Positions 9,954-19,853 of a stretch of 64,000 bases of DNA are shown here, piece after piece; positions within the stretch are counted from its first letter, which is position 1; each line of letters opens with the position of its first letter. Made by a program: the position numbers and the translations under genes. The stretch is from contig BJKQ01000004.1 in NCBI GenBank assembly GCA_006538405.1, positions 620,001 to 684,000 on the forward strand, in the 5' to 3' direction. The notes beneath the pieces are model-generated. The model saw only the letters and a list, made by a program, of their open reading frames with translations. It did no database searches and was not told where the DNA came from. The stretch comes from Hansfordia pulvinata (taxonomy: Eukaryota > Ascomycota > Sordariomycetes > Xylariales).

Positions 9954-10655
9954 CTTGCCGATGCGACGCGGGTGGGCAGCGACGCGGGGTGGGCACAAAG
10001 GCCGGTGCCTGATGCTTAGGTAGACAAGATGAACAGCTACCAGGTCCAACAATGAAGATGGCAGGTTTTCACGGGGGGGAGGGGTGGTCTGTTTGCCTTT
10101 TAGCCAGGTACGGGACGGTTGCAAACATCAAATTCCGGACAGGGCTTACGGCTGGGCGCGACGGAACAGGGATCGGATGAAGAGGCAGTGGAATCAGGGC
10201 AATCAGGAGCGGAGAGGTGGCTTCGAGTGTCGCGGTCGCGGTGAGGCAGTGCGAGGCAGTCGTGAGATGAAGATGAGAGTCGGTCTCGAGTCGAGTCAAG
10301 CCGCGAGTGACATTGAATGCGGCGGCCCACTGCCCACGCGTAAAGTACCGGCAGCCGGCTCGCAGCCAGGGGCTCTGCCCAGCAGTGTACAGCCTGGGTT
10401 CAGGGCTTGGTTAGCGTTGTGCGACGCTGCTGAGAGACGCGTCTGTCCCACGCCCGACGCGCCTCACAGCCAACCTGTCCGCCTCGACGCGTCCGCCACG
10501 GCGCCGCATATTGAGGCGTCGACTGTGCGTCACATGCTTGTTCATCGCGAGGCTGGCCATCGTTCGGGCCACTGACATTCAGCCTTGCGCTACAACGACC
10601 ATTCGATATTGAAAATCAACACTCTCTCCTCGGCGCCGTCGCACGCACAGCAGCC
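9954..10655. promoter_or_regulatory. bidirectional eaf3/cnl2 promoter with three ACGCGT boxes
   Basis: The 702 bp between the divergent eaf3 and cnl2 start codons contain ACGCGT at 10336, 10437 and 10487, plus a near match at 10456. ACGCGT is the MCB element bound by MBF (Mbp1/Swi6, or Cdc10 in fission yeast) at G1/S genes. All three lie 164-320 bp upstream of cnl2, which suggests cell-cycle control of the kinetochore gene. The hexamer occurs elsewhere in the window at roughly the expected rate, so the local clustering is the signal. The link to MBF is inferred. Confidence 0.5.
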
Positions 10656-11298
10656 ATGCCTCCGCCAACAGAGACCTCCATCCTGCACAACTACCTCATC
10701 CTCCCCTCCCCTTTGCCCGCCGTCGCCACCCTGCCCGAGTTCGCGGCCCTGTTCCCTCGCTCCGCGCCCCAGGCCCGCATCCGCGCCCTCTACCGCGACC
10801 TGCAGGGGCAGCGCGCCGCGCAGGCCGACGCCGCCGCCGCCGCCTGCGACGCCGAGGCCAAGCGCGGCCGCGCCATGCGCCGCGACGTCCTGCGCGCCCG
10901 CCGCGCCGCCGAGCGCCAGCGCCTCCAGGGCGGCGAGGCCGAGGGCGCCGTGGACGACGAGGTCGAGATTGAGCGCGCTGTACGTTCTGGATCCTCGGTC
11001 GGGCTTGTGGCCATGCTGACCGCGACAACAGCTCTTCGGCCCCACGTCAACCACGCTGGCGCAGAGACCGCACACCCTCCTGACCATCCTGCCGGACCTC
11101 GAGCGGGCGGTCGAGGACCTCGAGCTCGAGGCCCGCCAGCTCGAACAAGACGAGGCGGCGCTGCTGGATGAGGTTCGCCAGACTGTCGGCGGGTTGAGTG
11201 ATCTGCGCTACGGCCGCCTCGCCAACCCCAAGCTTCGCGACGAGGTCCTCGAAGGCCTGCAAAGCCTGGAGCAAGCCTGTAAGAACGGAATGGCGTAG
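10656..11298 (+). CDS. cnl2: Cnl2/NKP2-family inner kinetochore protein
   Basis: Exons 10656-10979 and 11032-11298 flank a 52-nt intron (GTACGT, CTGAC branch, ACAG) and give 196 residues. The protein matches the Cnl2/NKP2 family of constitutive centromere proteins: an N-terminal ETSILHNYLILPSPLP, then LFPRSAP and a basic Ala/Arg helix (residues about 45-100), then the LFGPTS motif immediately after the splice, and a C-terminal helical part ending with the conserved GGLSDLRYGRL. In fission yeast Cnl2 belongs to the Mis6/Sim4 (CCAN-like) complex, and in budding yeast Nkp2 joins the Ctf19 complex. The Arg/Ala-rich middle is probably coiled coil. It is divergent from eaf3 and convergent with the next gene. 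Another member of the same complex, fta7/CENP-Q, lies 3.8 kb away. Confidence 0.88.
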
Positions 11299-11389
11299 GA
11301 GGATCACGATGTACACATATACCAGGACGGAACCGCATGCATGACGAACATCCACGGATGATGAATTACGAAGTAAATATAATATGCCA

Positions 11390-11458
11390 AAATTGCCTTG
11401 CCAACATTGCGCTGCCAACATTGCGCTGCCAAAATGCGCTGCCAACCTGGCCTATCCA
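11390..11458. repeat. short imperfect repeats of GCCAACATTGCGCT
   Basis: Four to five imperfect 13-14 bp units (GCCAACATTGCGCT and variants GCCAAAATTGCCTT, GCCAAAATGCGCT) lie between the convergent ends of cnl2 and the next gene. The rest of this 275-bp gap shows nothing further. Confidence 0.7.
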
Positions 11459-11573
11459 ACAGGCAACTTTCCTTTCTACCCTTCCATGACTTGATTCGGC
11501 AGCACCATGAGACAACGTGCCCTCGGGAATCTACGGCGAGGCACATGGCCAAAGCCTGAGTTGCATTCGGCGC

Positions 11574-12479
11574 TTACTGGCCACCGGCGGCAGGGCGGCC
11601 GCCCTGGGGAGGCTGCATGCGGTTGGACCTGTCGTCATAGTCAGTCGCGAATTCTTAAATTTCACTCCGCCAGGGCCTTACATCATGGTGCGGCTCAGCA
11701 TGGAGATTCCAACCATAAAGGCCCAGCTGGGGACAAGGCTGAAGGCCCAGATGAGGTAGCCGACGACGGCGGAGGCGCCGTACTCAGCGACCTGGCCGTT
11801 GTAGGGGTGGAAGATGCCCTCGTTGAGCTTGGCGGTCTCCTTGTAGCCCTCCTTGTGCAGCTTCTCAAAGTCCTCCGACGTGGTGGTCGTCGTGTTCATG
11901 CGCTTGATCCAGATGTCGACGGGGGCGGGCTGAGGCACCATGGACGGGAAGATCCACAGCTGGGAGGGGGCGGCGCTCCAAGCATTGCACAGGACGGGCT
12001 GGTTCTCGCAGTTGAGCATGGCGGTGCGCGGCGCGCTAGGCTCCAGCGCGAACTTGGCCGCCGTCTCGTTGAAGGCCTTCTCGATCTTGCCGCAGGAGCC
12101 TGGGAGCTGTCAGTACTCTGGACTCACGCCCCCGGGAAACGCGTCGATACATACCAAAGCAGGTCTTGTTGCCGCCGGTGATGAGGACGTACCACTCGAC
12201 CGGAGCGGCGGCGCCCGCGACGACGGGCTCGTAGAGGGTCTCGTTCCAGTTGCCAATGGTCAGGACGTCCATCTTCATGGCGCCGGCCTTGGCCTCGGCC
12301 GCGCCAATGGGGTCATGCTTGTTGGGGTTGGGGATGAAGGACTGGACCTTCTCGATGTAGGGCTGGGCCTGGCCGAGGTACTGCTGGAACTGGGCCTGGA
12401 ACTGGGCCTGGTAGTCGGGCGCGTCGGCGGCGGCGAGCGCGGGCAGGCCGGCGAGGGCGGCGGCGGCGGAGAAGCGCAT
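11574..12479 (-). CDS. conserved fungal secretory-pathway membrane protein, unknown function
   Basis: Three exons (12479-12155, 12099-11682, 11628-11574) with introns of 55 and 53 nt encode 265 residues. A signal peptide (MRFSAAAALAGLPALAAADA) is followed by a luminal domain and one membrane segment near the C-terminus (VVGYLIWAFSLVPSWAFMV), then a short Gly/Pro-rich tail. The luminal part has VEWYVLITGGNKTCFGSC: a CFGSC pair spanning the first splice site, in a setting that resembles a thioredoxin-like fold. Two further Cys follow in LNCENQPVLCN. N-glycosylation sequons are present (NKT, NET). I recall similar proteins in Sordariomycetes carrying uninformative names, so I give no function. 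An ER redox or folding role is only a guess from the Cys pattern. Confidence 0.8.
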
Positions 12480-13320
12480 CGTGGTGGCGGCGGAAAGATG
12501 GGATGAGAGGTGAGCGAGGTACAGGGCCTGAGCTGAATGATGTAATGACGGGAAGGGGAGCAGAAGTATTAGTATTAGAAGAGCTGAGGCGTATCTGGCC
12601 TGATGGAGGGAGCTCTGGCCAATGGGAGCAGGGATGAAAGGGAGAAGAAAGACGGAAATCAGAAGCAGTGAGGTGGGCAGGGAGGGCGGGAGGAACGGGC
12701 TGATATGAGGAGCTGCCTGAGGTACTTTCCGGGCAGGTAGCAATCTCGGCTGCGGCGGGGGCCCGGCGCCTCGCGCTACTTGGGGAAAAGTACCCGGCGC
12801 GTCCGCGATCCAAGTATCCGTACAGATCAGACATGGGTGTCGGTTGAGGAGGACACGGCTGTGGCGTGGCTTTTGCGAGGAACTATCAGCGCATACATTT
12901 GATGTTTTGACGGGTTTGTTTTTGACCATTTTTGTTGGACCATTTCGTGTCGTTAGGTGTCTTCAATATTGTCTCATTACAGGTAGTGCCAACGGAAGGT
13001 GTCCACCGAGTCTGATTCTCGGTCAAGCATTCTTCTGCACTGAACTTCTACCCTCATCCATGACTACAACAACCTCTGATCGCCTCGCCGTCATCTCACA
13101 TGCTTCCGCGCCCGTGCTGCAGGGTCCGCGTTGGCCCGGCGCCATCAACCCCAGCGCCCGCCCACTCCGCCGTCCCTGATGGTGTGCATTGTGGGGACAG
13201 GGTGGGTTCAGAGCACGGTCCGGGGTCTGCCATCGTTCCGTGTGTGGCTTGCCTCGCACGTGCTGGCTGTGGCGTGTCGTCTACGGATATGTCTGAAGTG
13301 TTGGCATTGGCATTGGCTGA
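12480..13320. other. intergenic region
   Basis: This is the upstream region of the membrane-protein gene and the 3' side of the epimerase-like gene. No domain-bearing frame or repeat stands out. Confidence 0.5.
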
Positions 13321-14380
13321 CTATGTAGCTGCCGCCTCCGAGACCGCCTCGACAATCGCCTCGTCCGCACTGATGGACGTGGGCTCCCAGCCCAGCAGCT
13401 CCTTAGCACGACGCCCTCCGCCCCGAGCATTCGACCCGAAGAGGACAGATGCCGCCGGCAGCACGCCGTCCGCCTCGGCTCCCGGGCTCAGTGACTCGAC
13501 TTTGGCCCCAGGGCTCAGGGCTTTCTGCTCGACAGCGGCCGCGACTATCTTCTCCGACACCTCGCGGAAAGTCATGTGGCTCGTTGTCGGCAGGTAGATC
13601 CCCTGCTCCGACCACAGGTCCCCGGGCGATCTGGACTGCGCTGCAGACGCAAGCGCCACGATCAGACTGGACGCATCTCGCACATGCACCTGGCCCCAGG
13701 TACTCTCCCCCTTGCCCACCATCACCCCGTGGCCCCTTTGCAGTGCCGCCTTGGCCAGCGTCGGGATCTGGATCGAGGTCTTGTGCACGGGGCCTTGGCC
13801 TCTGCCGTAGATGGTCGGCGGCAGGACGAGGGCCGTCTTGATGCCCTTGCTTCTCGCGGCAATGTCCAGGGTCAGGTTGTCGACAGCCCGTGCTGGGTAT
13901 GCGCGGATCAGGTCGCGGATCTCGCCCACGCCGTCCAGGTCGTCAAACACGCGCGAACTGGGCGACCCGGGTACGAACGTCGGCGACGACAGTTCCTCGG
14001 CGGCGAGGAGACTAGCTCCCGAGATTTGGACCAGACAGGCTGTGTTTGAGGGCGATCGGCTGGAAAAGCCCCTCTCCGCCGCGAGGATACTCTCCGTGTG
14101 CTTGTTGCTGGCAAGATTGAGGACGATGTCGCTGGCCGATGCCTCGTGTTCGACGAGTTTCACATCGTCCAGGTCGCCTTTCACGATCCTCACGCCGGGG
14201 AACGCCTCGGCCACGGTCTTGGCTTTGCCGTCGTCTCGAACCAAGACCGCGATGGACGAATGGCCCGCGCGGACCAGGTCGTGCAAGACCTGGCCACCGA
14301 GGTATCCCGTTGCGCCGGTGCTGTCAGGTTAGCTCCGCCTGTGTGATGAGGCGATTGACTCACAGGAAGACTTTTGCCAT
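13321..14380 (-). CDS. NAD(P)-binding epimerase/NmrA-like protein
   Basis: A 17-nt first exon (14380-14364) and a second exon (14320-13321) are separated by a 43-nt intron and give 338 residues. The splice recreates the Rossmann nucleotide-binding motif FLTGATGYLGG at residues 5-15, which supports the tiny first exon. Further along are VLVRDDGKA, GDLDD (a typical end-of-strand Asp), NLASNKHTE, VLPPTIYGRGQG and WGQVHVRDASSLIVAL, all typical of atypical extended SDRs. A classical YxxxK active site is not obvious, so the enzyme may be an atypical reductase, an epimerase, or a sensor like NmrA. No biosynthetic cluster surrounds it, so the substrate cannot be inferred. Confidence 0.85.
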
Positions 14381-15065
14381 GGTGTCGAGTTTTCAAGAAG
14401 GTAAGCTGGTAGAGAATAGATTGATTTCAAATCGTAGCCAGCAGTGGAAATCAATTCTCATCCCCTCTGACGCCCAGGCCTTATAAGCATCGCGACGACG
14501 CAATAGTCAAGAGTCCCCGGGTGGGTCGCGGAGACCTTCCCGATTCCATGCGTCTGCACTATGGCGTAATGTCTGCACTGGCGTCCACCCTTTACTGATA
14601 CCGCCTCACGTCGCTTTCGGGTCAGCTTACACCAATAATCTATTGGAAGATAGGATTAATAAGTCTGGTCTGCTGGAAGATGGTCTGCTTCAGATCATGG
14701 CTCATATGCCTGTCTTGGCCGCTGAGGCCTCGCATCACCACTTTTCTTATCGCCCGATCGCAAGAATGAAGTGTTCAACTGCAGACCCATGATATTCTCT
14801 ACAAACGCATACCAACAGGGTGAATGGTATCGTCGAAAGGTTGTGCTGTTGAACATCCCATGCGATTGATGTTTTGGACTCAAACACTGGGTAGAAGAAT
14901 ATGCCCTTAGAGGGTAGCGCAACTAACGGGATAGCTCGCTAACTGGGTAAGTGGGCCCGCTGATTGGCGGGCGCCAGGCGCGTCATCCCGCGTCGCGGCT
15001 TCCGGCCTTCATAGTGGGACAAATCAACAGCCGTTTGCCGCCGGATACAGCCACGGAACAACACA
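14381..15065. other. divergent intergenic region before fta7
   Basis: This 685-bp region separates the divergent epimerase-like gene and fta7. It is moderately AT-rich with no recognised gene and no ACGCGT box. Confidence 0.5.
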
Positions 15066-16678
15066 ATGGTAAACTCACTGATGACAGCGAATATGACAAC
15101 CGCTAACGAACCACAGGCGATCGAAACGGCAAACCAGAAACGCAAGCGCGGCCGCCCCTCGCTCGCGACCCTCGCCGCCAACGCCCGCGCCGCCCGCGCC
15201 CTCGAGAGCGACGACACGCGCAAGGCCAACAGAGACTCTCTGCCCTCTCTGAACGACACATCTGGCAACACAGCGACAGCCGCACGGCGGAAAAGCGGCC
15301 GGCTTTCGCAACGACTAGAACACCAACAACATCCCTCCCCAACCACGACCATGGACTCCCCGCGCAAGGTCGGGCGGCCGCGGAAGAGCTTGGACACAGA
15401 CGCGCCAGTGGAGAAGGAAACGCGACGCCCCGGAAGACCCAGAAAGAGCGAAGCCCCCGGCGCATCCGCGACACCAGGAAGGCCGCGGAAGAGCGCGGGT
15501 GGAGGCAAAGGGCGACCCCGCAAGAGCCTCCGACTGGCCGAAAGAGACACAGCAGCGGACGAGGCCGACGATGAAAACGACGCGAGAGAACTCCGGCGGA
15601 GCCCGAGACAGCACCCGGATAACGCACAGGTGGTGGAGGTCAGCGTGGAGGTCCAGGAAGCCACGTCACAGCTCAGAGGGAGGCCCAAGAAGGGCACGCA
15701 GCCCCAGCCGGCCGAGCCGCAAGCAGGCAGAGGGAAGCGAAAACGACCACCGGCCGAACAGCCAGAGCAGGAAGAACCAACCGAGCAACCCAAGAAGAGG
15801 GGCCGACGGGCCAAGGCCCAGCAGGCTGAGGCGGAACCGTCGCCAGAGCCGAGCGACGACGACGCGCCCGACTACCAGCACATCGCGACGCTCACCCGTC
15901 GCGTGCCCTACAGCACGATCCAGAACAAGTGGTCGCCCCTCGACCCGACGTCCATCGCCTCCATCACCTCCATCCTCCAGGCCGCCTCCCGGCCCGTCCT
16001 GCTGCGCCTGACCAACGCCCAGCGGCACGCCCACGCCCAGGCCGCCCTGGCCACCGTCGTCCGCCGCCTGCGCTCCAAGCTGTCGCGGGGCATGCCCTTC
16101 CCCCCGCGGCGGCGGCCGCCTCCGCGGGCCCCTCGGCCTCCCGCGCCCGCGAGGCAGAGCTCAGCTACGAGCGCACCGTCGCCGGCGCCGAGGCCCTCGA
16201 GGCCCAGCTCGACCCCCTCCTGCACAGCGCCGACCTGCTGCGCCGCGAGCGCGAGCGCGCCGCCCGCGCCCTCGACCGCGACTACCGCGTCCTGCACCGC
16301 CTCGCCGCCAACGCCCGCGCCGAGGCCCGCCAGCGCCGCGACCAGCTGCGCCGCGTGCACGCCCTCGTCCCGGAGCCCTCTGAGCCAGTGGAGGGCAGGG
16401 GCGGCGCCGACGAGGCCGCCGCCGCCGCCGTGGTGGCGCCCGGCGCCATCTTCACCGACCTGCTGAGCCAGGTGGAGGAGCACGACGACGACGACGAGAA
16501 CCCGCCGCACGAGTCCGACACCCAGATGCTGGACCTCGCCACGCAGCTGTCCAGCCACGTCCACAGCGTCCACACCAACTTGCGCCAGATCGACGGCGTC
16601 GGCGCCGCCATCGAGAGGGCCCGCGGCGCCCTGCTGGCTCGCCTGCAGCCCAAGGTCATCGAGCGGGTTCTGGCTTGA
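15066..16678 (+). CDS. fta7: CENP-Q/Fta7-like inner kinetochore protein with AT-hook array, frameshifted
   Basis: The N-terminal half is disordered and basic, with repeated AT-hook-type cores: KRGRPS, KVGRPRKS, RPGRPRKS, TPGRPRKS, KGRPRKS, LRGRPKKG, KKRGRRA. The C-terminal half is the CENP-Q-type helical domain: TRRVPYSTIQNKW, LQAASRPVLLRL, AALATVVRRLRSKLSRGMPF, then after a frame change SYERTVAGAEALEAQLDPL and long Ala/Arg/Glu coiled coils. One base appears missing in the C run at 16100-16105; restoring it makes the two frames one (stop 16676-16678). No GT donor near the break permits an intron. The first codon is followed by GTAAAC...GCTAAC...CCACAG (15069-15116, 48 nt, in frame), so ATG alone may be the first coding exon, giving about 521 residues instead of 537. 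CENP-Q proteins belong to the CCAN/COMA complex at centromeres. Confidence 0.82.
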
Positions 16679-17015
16679 GCGGTGGTTGTGCGAGATGATT
16701 ACAAGTGGAGGGTTTTGTCATGAATTGCCGGGTTGCCCGTGGGAATGAATGCGTTTAGCGATATGCTTTGTAGTGTCACAATGATACCTTTTGATACCGG
16801 TGCATTTGATCAGAATTCACTGTGATTACCCTGCTACATAGCATAGTCCGCAATCCGCGACATACTGTCTGCTGCCCCTTCATCGCTTTCATGCCCCTCT
16901 CTTCTATGAGTCGAGGGGACATTCCGCTGAAAGCTGGGCCCAAACCCTTCCCGAGGACGCTGCGGCTCAGCAACCTTCTCTCGTCCATGACCTCCTCGTA
17001 GGAGTCCAACCATCC
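16679..17015. other. convergent intergenic gap
   Basis: This is a 337-bp spacer between the convergent fta7 and the coiled-coil gene. It is AT-richer than its flanks, with no feature seen. Confidence 0.5.
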
Positions 17016-18689
17016 CTACCCAGCAGCGAACTGCGGCGTTTCTTCTTGGTCCTGAATACCCTTCAGTTGCTGGTCTTGCAGCTGTAGCTTGCTCATGGTG
17101 GCGGTGACGGCTTGAATACGAGTTTCGAAGTCGTCCTGTGGGAGAGAAGGCTTCTTTCCCAGCCGCTGCTGGATATCCTTCACGTCCTGTCCCTGCAGTT
17201 GCAGATTGCGCACGGAGGCAGCGATGCCTTGGAAACGACTTTCGAGGTCGTGTTCAGGGGGAGACGGCTTGGCGCCGAGCTGAGCTTGCACATTAGTTAA
17301 CTTGGATGTGACATGGTTGGCGTGCTGAGCGAGGCGGTACTCGAGGCTCTCCTCCGGAGAGGAGGGGTTCGTGCCCAGATGCTTTTGGAGCTCAGCTATC
17401 TGGGTCGCGAAGTCTGGGGTCTCGCTGGCAGGCGATGGGTTGATCAGCTTCTGCATCTCATCCACCTTGGTAGTCAGGGACGTCAACTGGGTCGCCTGGT
17501 TTTTTGTCAGCTCCTCGAGGCTGGCATTTGCCGCCTTCAGCTGTTGGATGGCGCTCTGGAGATCGTGGACGGCGCGGTCGTTGTTCTGGTAACCCTTGGC
17601 AAGTTCAACAACTGCTTTCCAGATTGGGCCGGTGACATGGCGGAGACGGGCGTTTGCGGCGTCACCCATGACACCTTGGTATTCGGCCCAATCGACGACA
17701 AGAGGGAATAGGTCCTCAAGCGTAGACCGAAGATGTTTGACGAACCCGTACGTATCCTCAGCAAGCGAGTCCTTTGACTTTGAACTGCGCTTAAAATGGG
17801 ATTTGTCTAGCAGCGCCATCCATTCCTTGCAGTCATCTTCGTCGCGATTTCTCACCTCGTCCAGGGCGACTTCTTCTGTCTCGGCGTCGTCTTGAGTCAG
17901 CGGCTCGAAGAACGCGCAGTTACGCATCTTGCCTCGAGCTGTCTCAGCGAGGAGAGTATTGTTGATGGATCCCCAGCAAGGTGTAGTGAGTGGTGCCCGA
18001 GTGGCGTCCTGCTGTGACGAAGACGCAGTCTGCTGTGACTGAGACGCATCCTGCTGCTTAGGTGCCGGCGGCTGGACAGGCGCCTTCCATGTGGACTCGT
18101 CCGGCAAGCTGGTGGCGTTATTAGGTAAAGAGAGCCTGTATGGAATCTTGGCTGCATCTGCGGCAGCTACCCAGCATTGCGGGATGACTCTCTTCTCGGG
18201 AGGAGCAGCAATCCATCGCAGACCGGCGTGATCAAGAGCATGTCGCAGCACCTCGGGGACGACGCCAAATCCGAGTGCTGTGTCTCCCCGGATACGCAGC
18301 AGGTCAATCGCCTCGGGGCAGAGACCTTCTGGCAACGCGCAGTCCTGGCCATAGCCGTGAGAACTCCATCTAGGAGGCGAGTTTGTGATGGCGGTATAGA
18401 AGCTCTGGTATAACTTGTTGTTAGACGGCTTCTGGGCAACCTGGAAGTGGAACGCCCGCAGGTGATGCAGGACGTCCTCCACGTTGTATTGGAAGTGGCT
18501 GGGGATGTTGCGGACGAGCAGCTCGAGATACAAAGCCGGGCTGTCGGCTGCCTTTGCCGAGTCGTTGACTTCGCGGTTATCGAACTGCAGAGGGCTTGTG
18601 AAATCAGAGACGTGCTTGGGAGGGGCAGTGGCACTGGAGCTTTTGGCGTTGTCTCCGTCATCCTTCTTCTTGTTGTTGCTGACCAACAA
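17016..18689 (-). CDS. hypothetical coiled-coil protein with C-terminal repeats
   Basis: An intact 557-codon frame whose family I do not recognise. Residues about 40-160 form a compact region with LYLELLVRNIPSHFQYNV, HLRAFHFQVAQKP and GDTALGFGVVPEVLRHAL. A Gln/Ser/Ala-rich linker follows. The C-terminal 200 residues are predicted coiled coil (LTKNQATQLTSLTTKVDEMQKL) and contain three clear 33-39 residue repeats starting near residues 438, 471 and 510, with the signature LGxxPSxPxxxxExR. No intron is needed. The start is uncertain: three 49-bp tandem repeats overlap the 5' end, each offering an ATG in a different frame. MLVSNNKKKDDG (18689) is the first start in the long frame. Confidence 0.65.
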   Translation of the reverse strand: MLVSNNKKKDDGDNAKSSSATAPPKHVSDFTSPLQFDNREVNDSAKAADSPALYLELLVRNIPSHFQYNVEDVLHHLRAFHFQVAQKPSNNKLYQSFYTAITNSPPRWSSHGYGQDCALPEGLCPEAIDLLRIRGDTALGFGVVPEVLRHALDHAGLRWIAAPPEKRVIPQCWVAAADAAKIPYRLSLPNNATSLPDESTWKAPVQPPAPKQQDASQSQQTASSSQQDATRAPLTTPCWGSINNTLLAETARGKMRNCAFFEPLTQDDAETEEVALDEVRNRDEDDCKEWMALLDKSHFKRSSKSKDSLAEDTYGFVKHLRSTLEDLFPLVVDWAEYQGVMGDAANARLRHVTGPIWKAVVELAKGYQNNDRAVHDLQSAIQQLKAANASLEELTKNQATQLTSLTTKVDEMQKLINPSPASETPDFATQIAELQKHLGTNPSSPEESLEYRLAQHANHVTSKLTNVQAQLGAKPSPPEHDLESRFQGIAASVRNLQLQGQDVKDIQQRLGKKPSLPQDDFETRIQAVTATMSKLQLQDQQLKGIQDQEETPQFAAG

Positions 18690-18812
18690 GAGACACCGGG
18701 CTCATAAACTGTTCCTTCTTGTTGTTGCTGACCCACGAGAGACACCGGGCTCATAACCTGTTCCTTCTTCTTGTTGCCGACCCACGACAGACACCGGGCT
18801 CATAAGCTGTTG
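18661..18812. repeat. three 49-bp tandem repeats at the 5' end of the coiled-coil gene
   Basis: Three copies with the shared block GACACCGGGCTCATAA at 18692, 18741 and 18790 (period 49) lie across the start of the 557-codon frame. On the minus strand each copy gives an ATGAGCCCGGTGTC start. Because 49 is not a multiple of three, every copy places it in a different frame. Confidence 0.9.
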
Positions 18813-19262
18813 CAATATGGAGTGCAACGTGCATCGTGTGACTTGTAAAAACAAGAAGGGAGAAGGAAAGAAGCACGAAAGCACGAGAAGTGAATACTGT
18901 ACAGGTAGTGACTTGGTGGGGAGAACCCATATGCCACGCGAACGTGTAGTCCTCGTACTGCTACTTCGGTTGGGGACATAAACTCAACACCCTGCCTCAA
19001 GCGAGCAGTATGAAAGTAGTCCTCTAGATAGCCCAGAATTTATCCCAAAAACTAACAAGTTGCGCTCCTGAGTCGCCGGGGACCAGTCGTCGATCAGACG
19101 TTCCATGCGCGGTCTCGCGGTCTCGCGGCATCGAGACCCTCGGAGGCGTAGTGATCCTCCGCGGACTAGGTATAGTTCCAAGGGGCTCGGGAACGCGTGG
19201 TCCTCGTCGAGCGACACGATGGTGAGGGTGCGGGCCCGGTGATAGAAGGTGGTCATAGAGCA

Positions 19263-19345
19263 AAGAACTTGAAGGTGGTTTCAAGGTAAAAGACTTGAAG
19301 GTGGTGTCAGGGTGAAAGACTTGAGGGTGGTGCCAGAGTCAAGGA
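19263..19345. repeat. diverged direct repeats of about 27 bp
   Basis: Units related to AAGACTTGAAGGTGGTGTCA recur about four times with period near 27. A further two-copy repeat with TCGACCGATGTAGGTGAAGG lies at 19604-19650. Confidence 0.7.
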
Positions 19346-19750
19346 CTGAAATGTGGTGTAAGGCTTGTGAGGGGCTGAACGTTCCGTGCTCTTGAGCTAT
19401 GTCCAGCAGGTCAAGAGCTGGCCGCACCAAAAGGAGTCGATGTCGACGTGAGAGACTGGCGTCTGCGGGGTGATCGGTGTAAATCTGAGAGACCTGTTGG
19501 CTGGCAATTCCAATCCAGCGTTCGGGCCCTGGGGGGCAGAGCCGTAAGTAAAGGAGCCACAAAATGGCTTGGGAAATCCTAGATCGGACAGCATGAAACG
19601 GAGTCGACCGATGTAGGTGAAGGGTCCAAACTCGACCGATGTAGGTGAAGGATCCCAACCGCGGCCGAAGTCCATCTCACCTAGTTCGCCAGGGTGAAGT
19701 GCCGGTAAGTTGAGAGTGAGACCGTAGTGACAGAATAGAGGTATAATGGA

Positions 19751-19853
19751 TGAAGAGGGCAGAAGAGGGCAGAAGAGGGCAGAAGAGGGCAGAAGAGGGC
19801 AGAAGAGGGCAGAAGAGGGCAGAAGAGGGCAGAAGAGGGCAGAAGCGGGCAGA
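19751..19853. repeat. 10-bp minisatellite, 10 copies
   Basis: Ten head-to-tail copies of AGAAGAGGGC, nearly perfect; the last copy carries one change. All frames through it stay open, producing chance coding frames on both strands. Confidence 0.95.
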
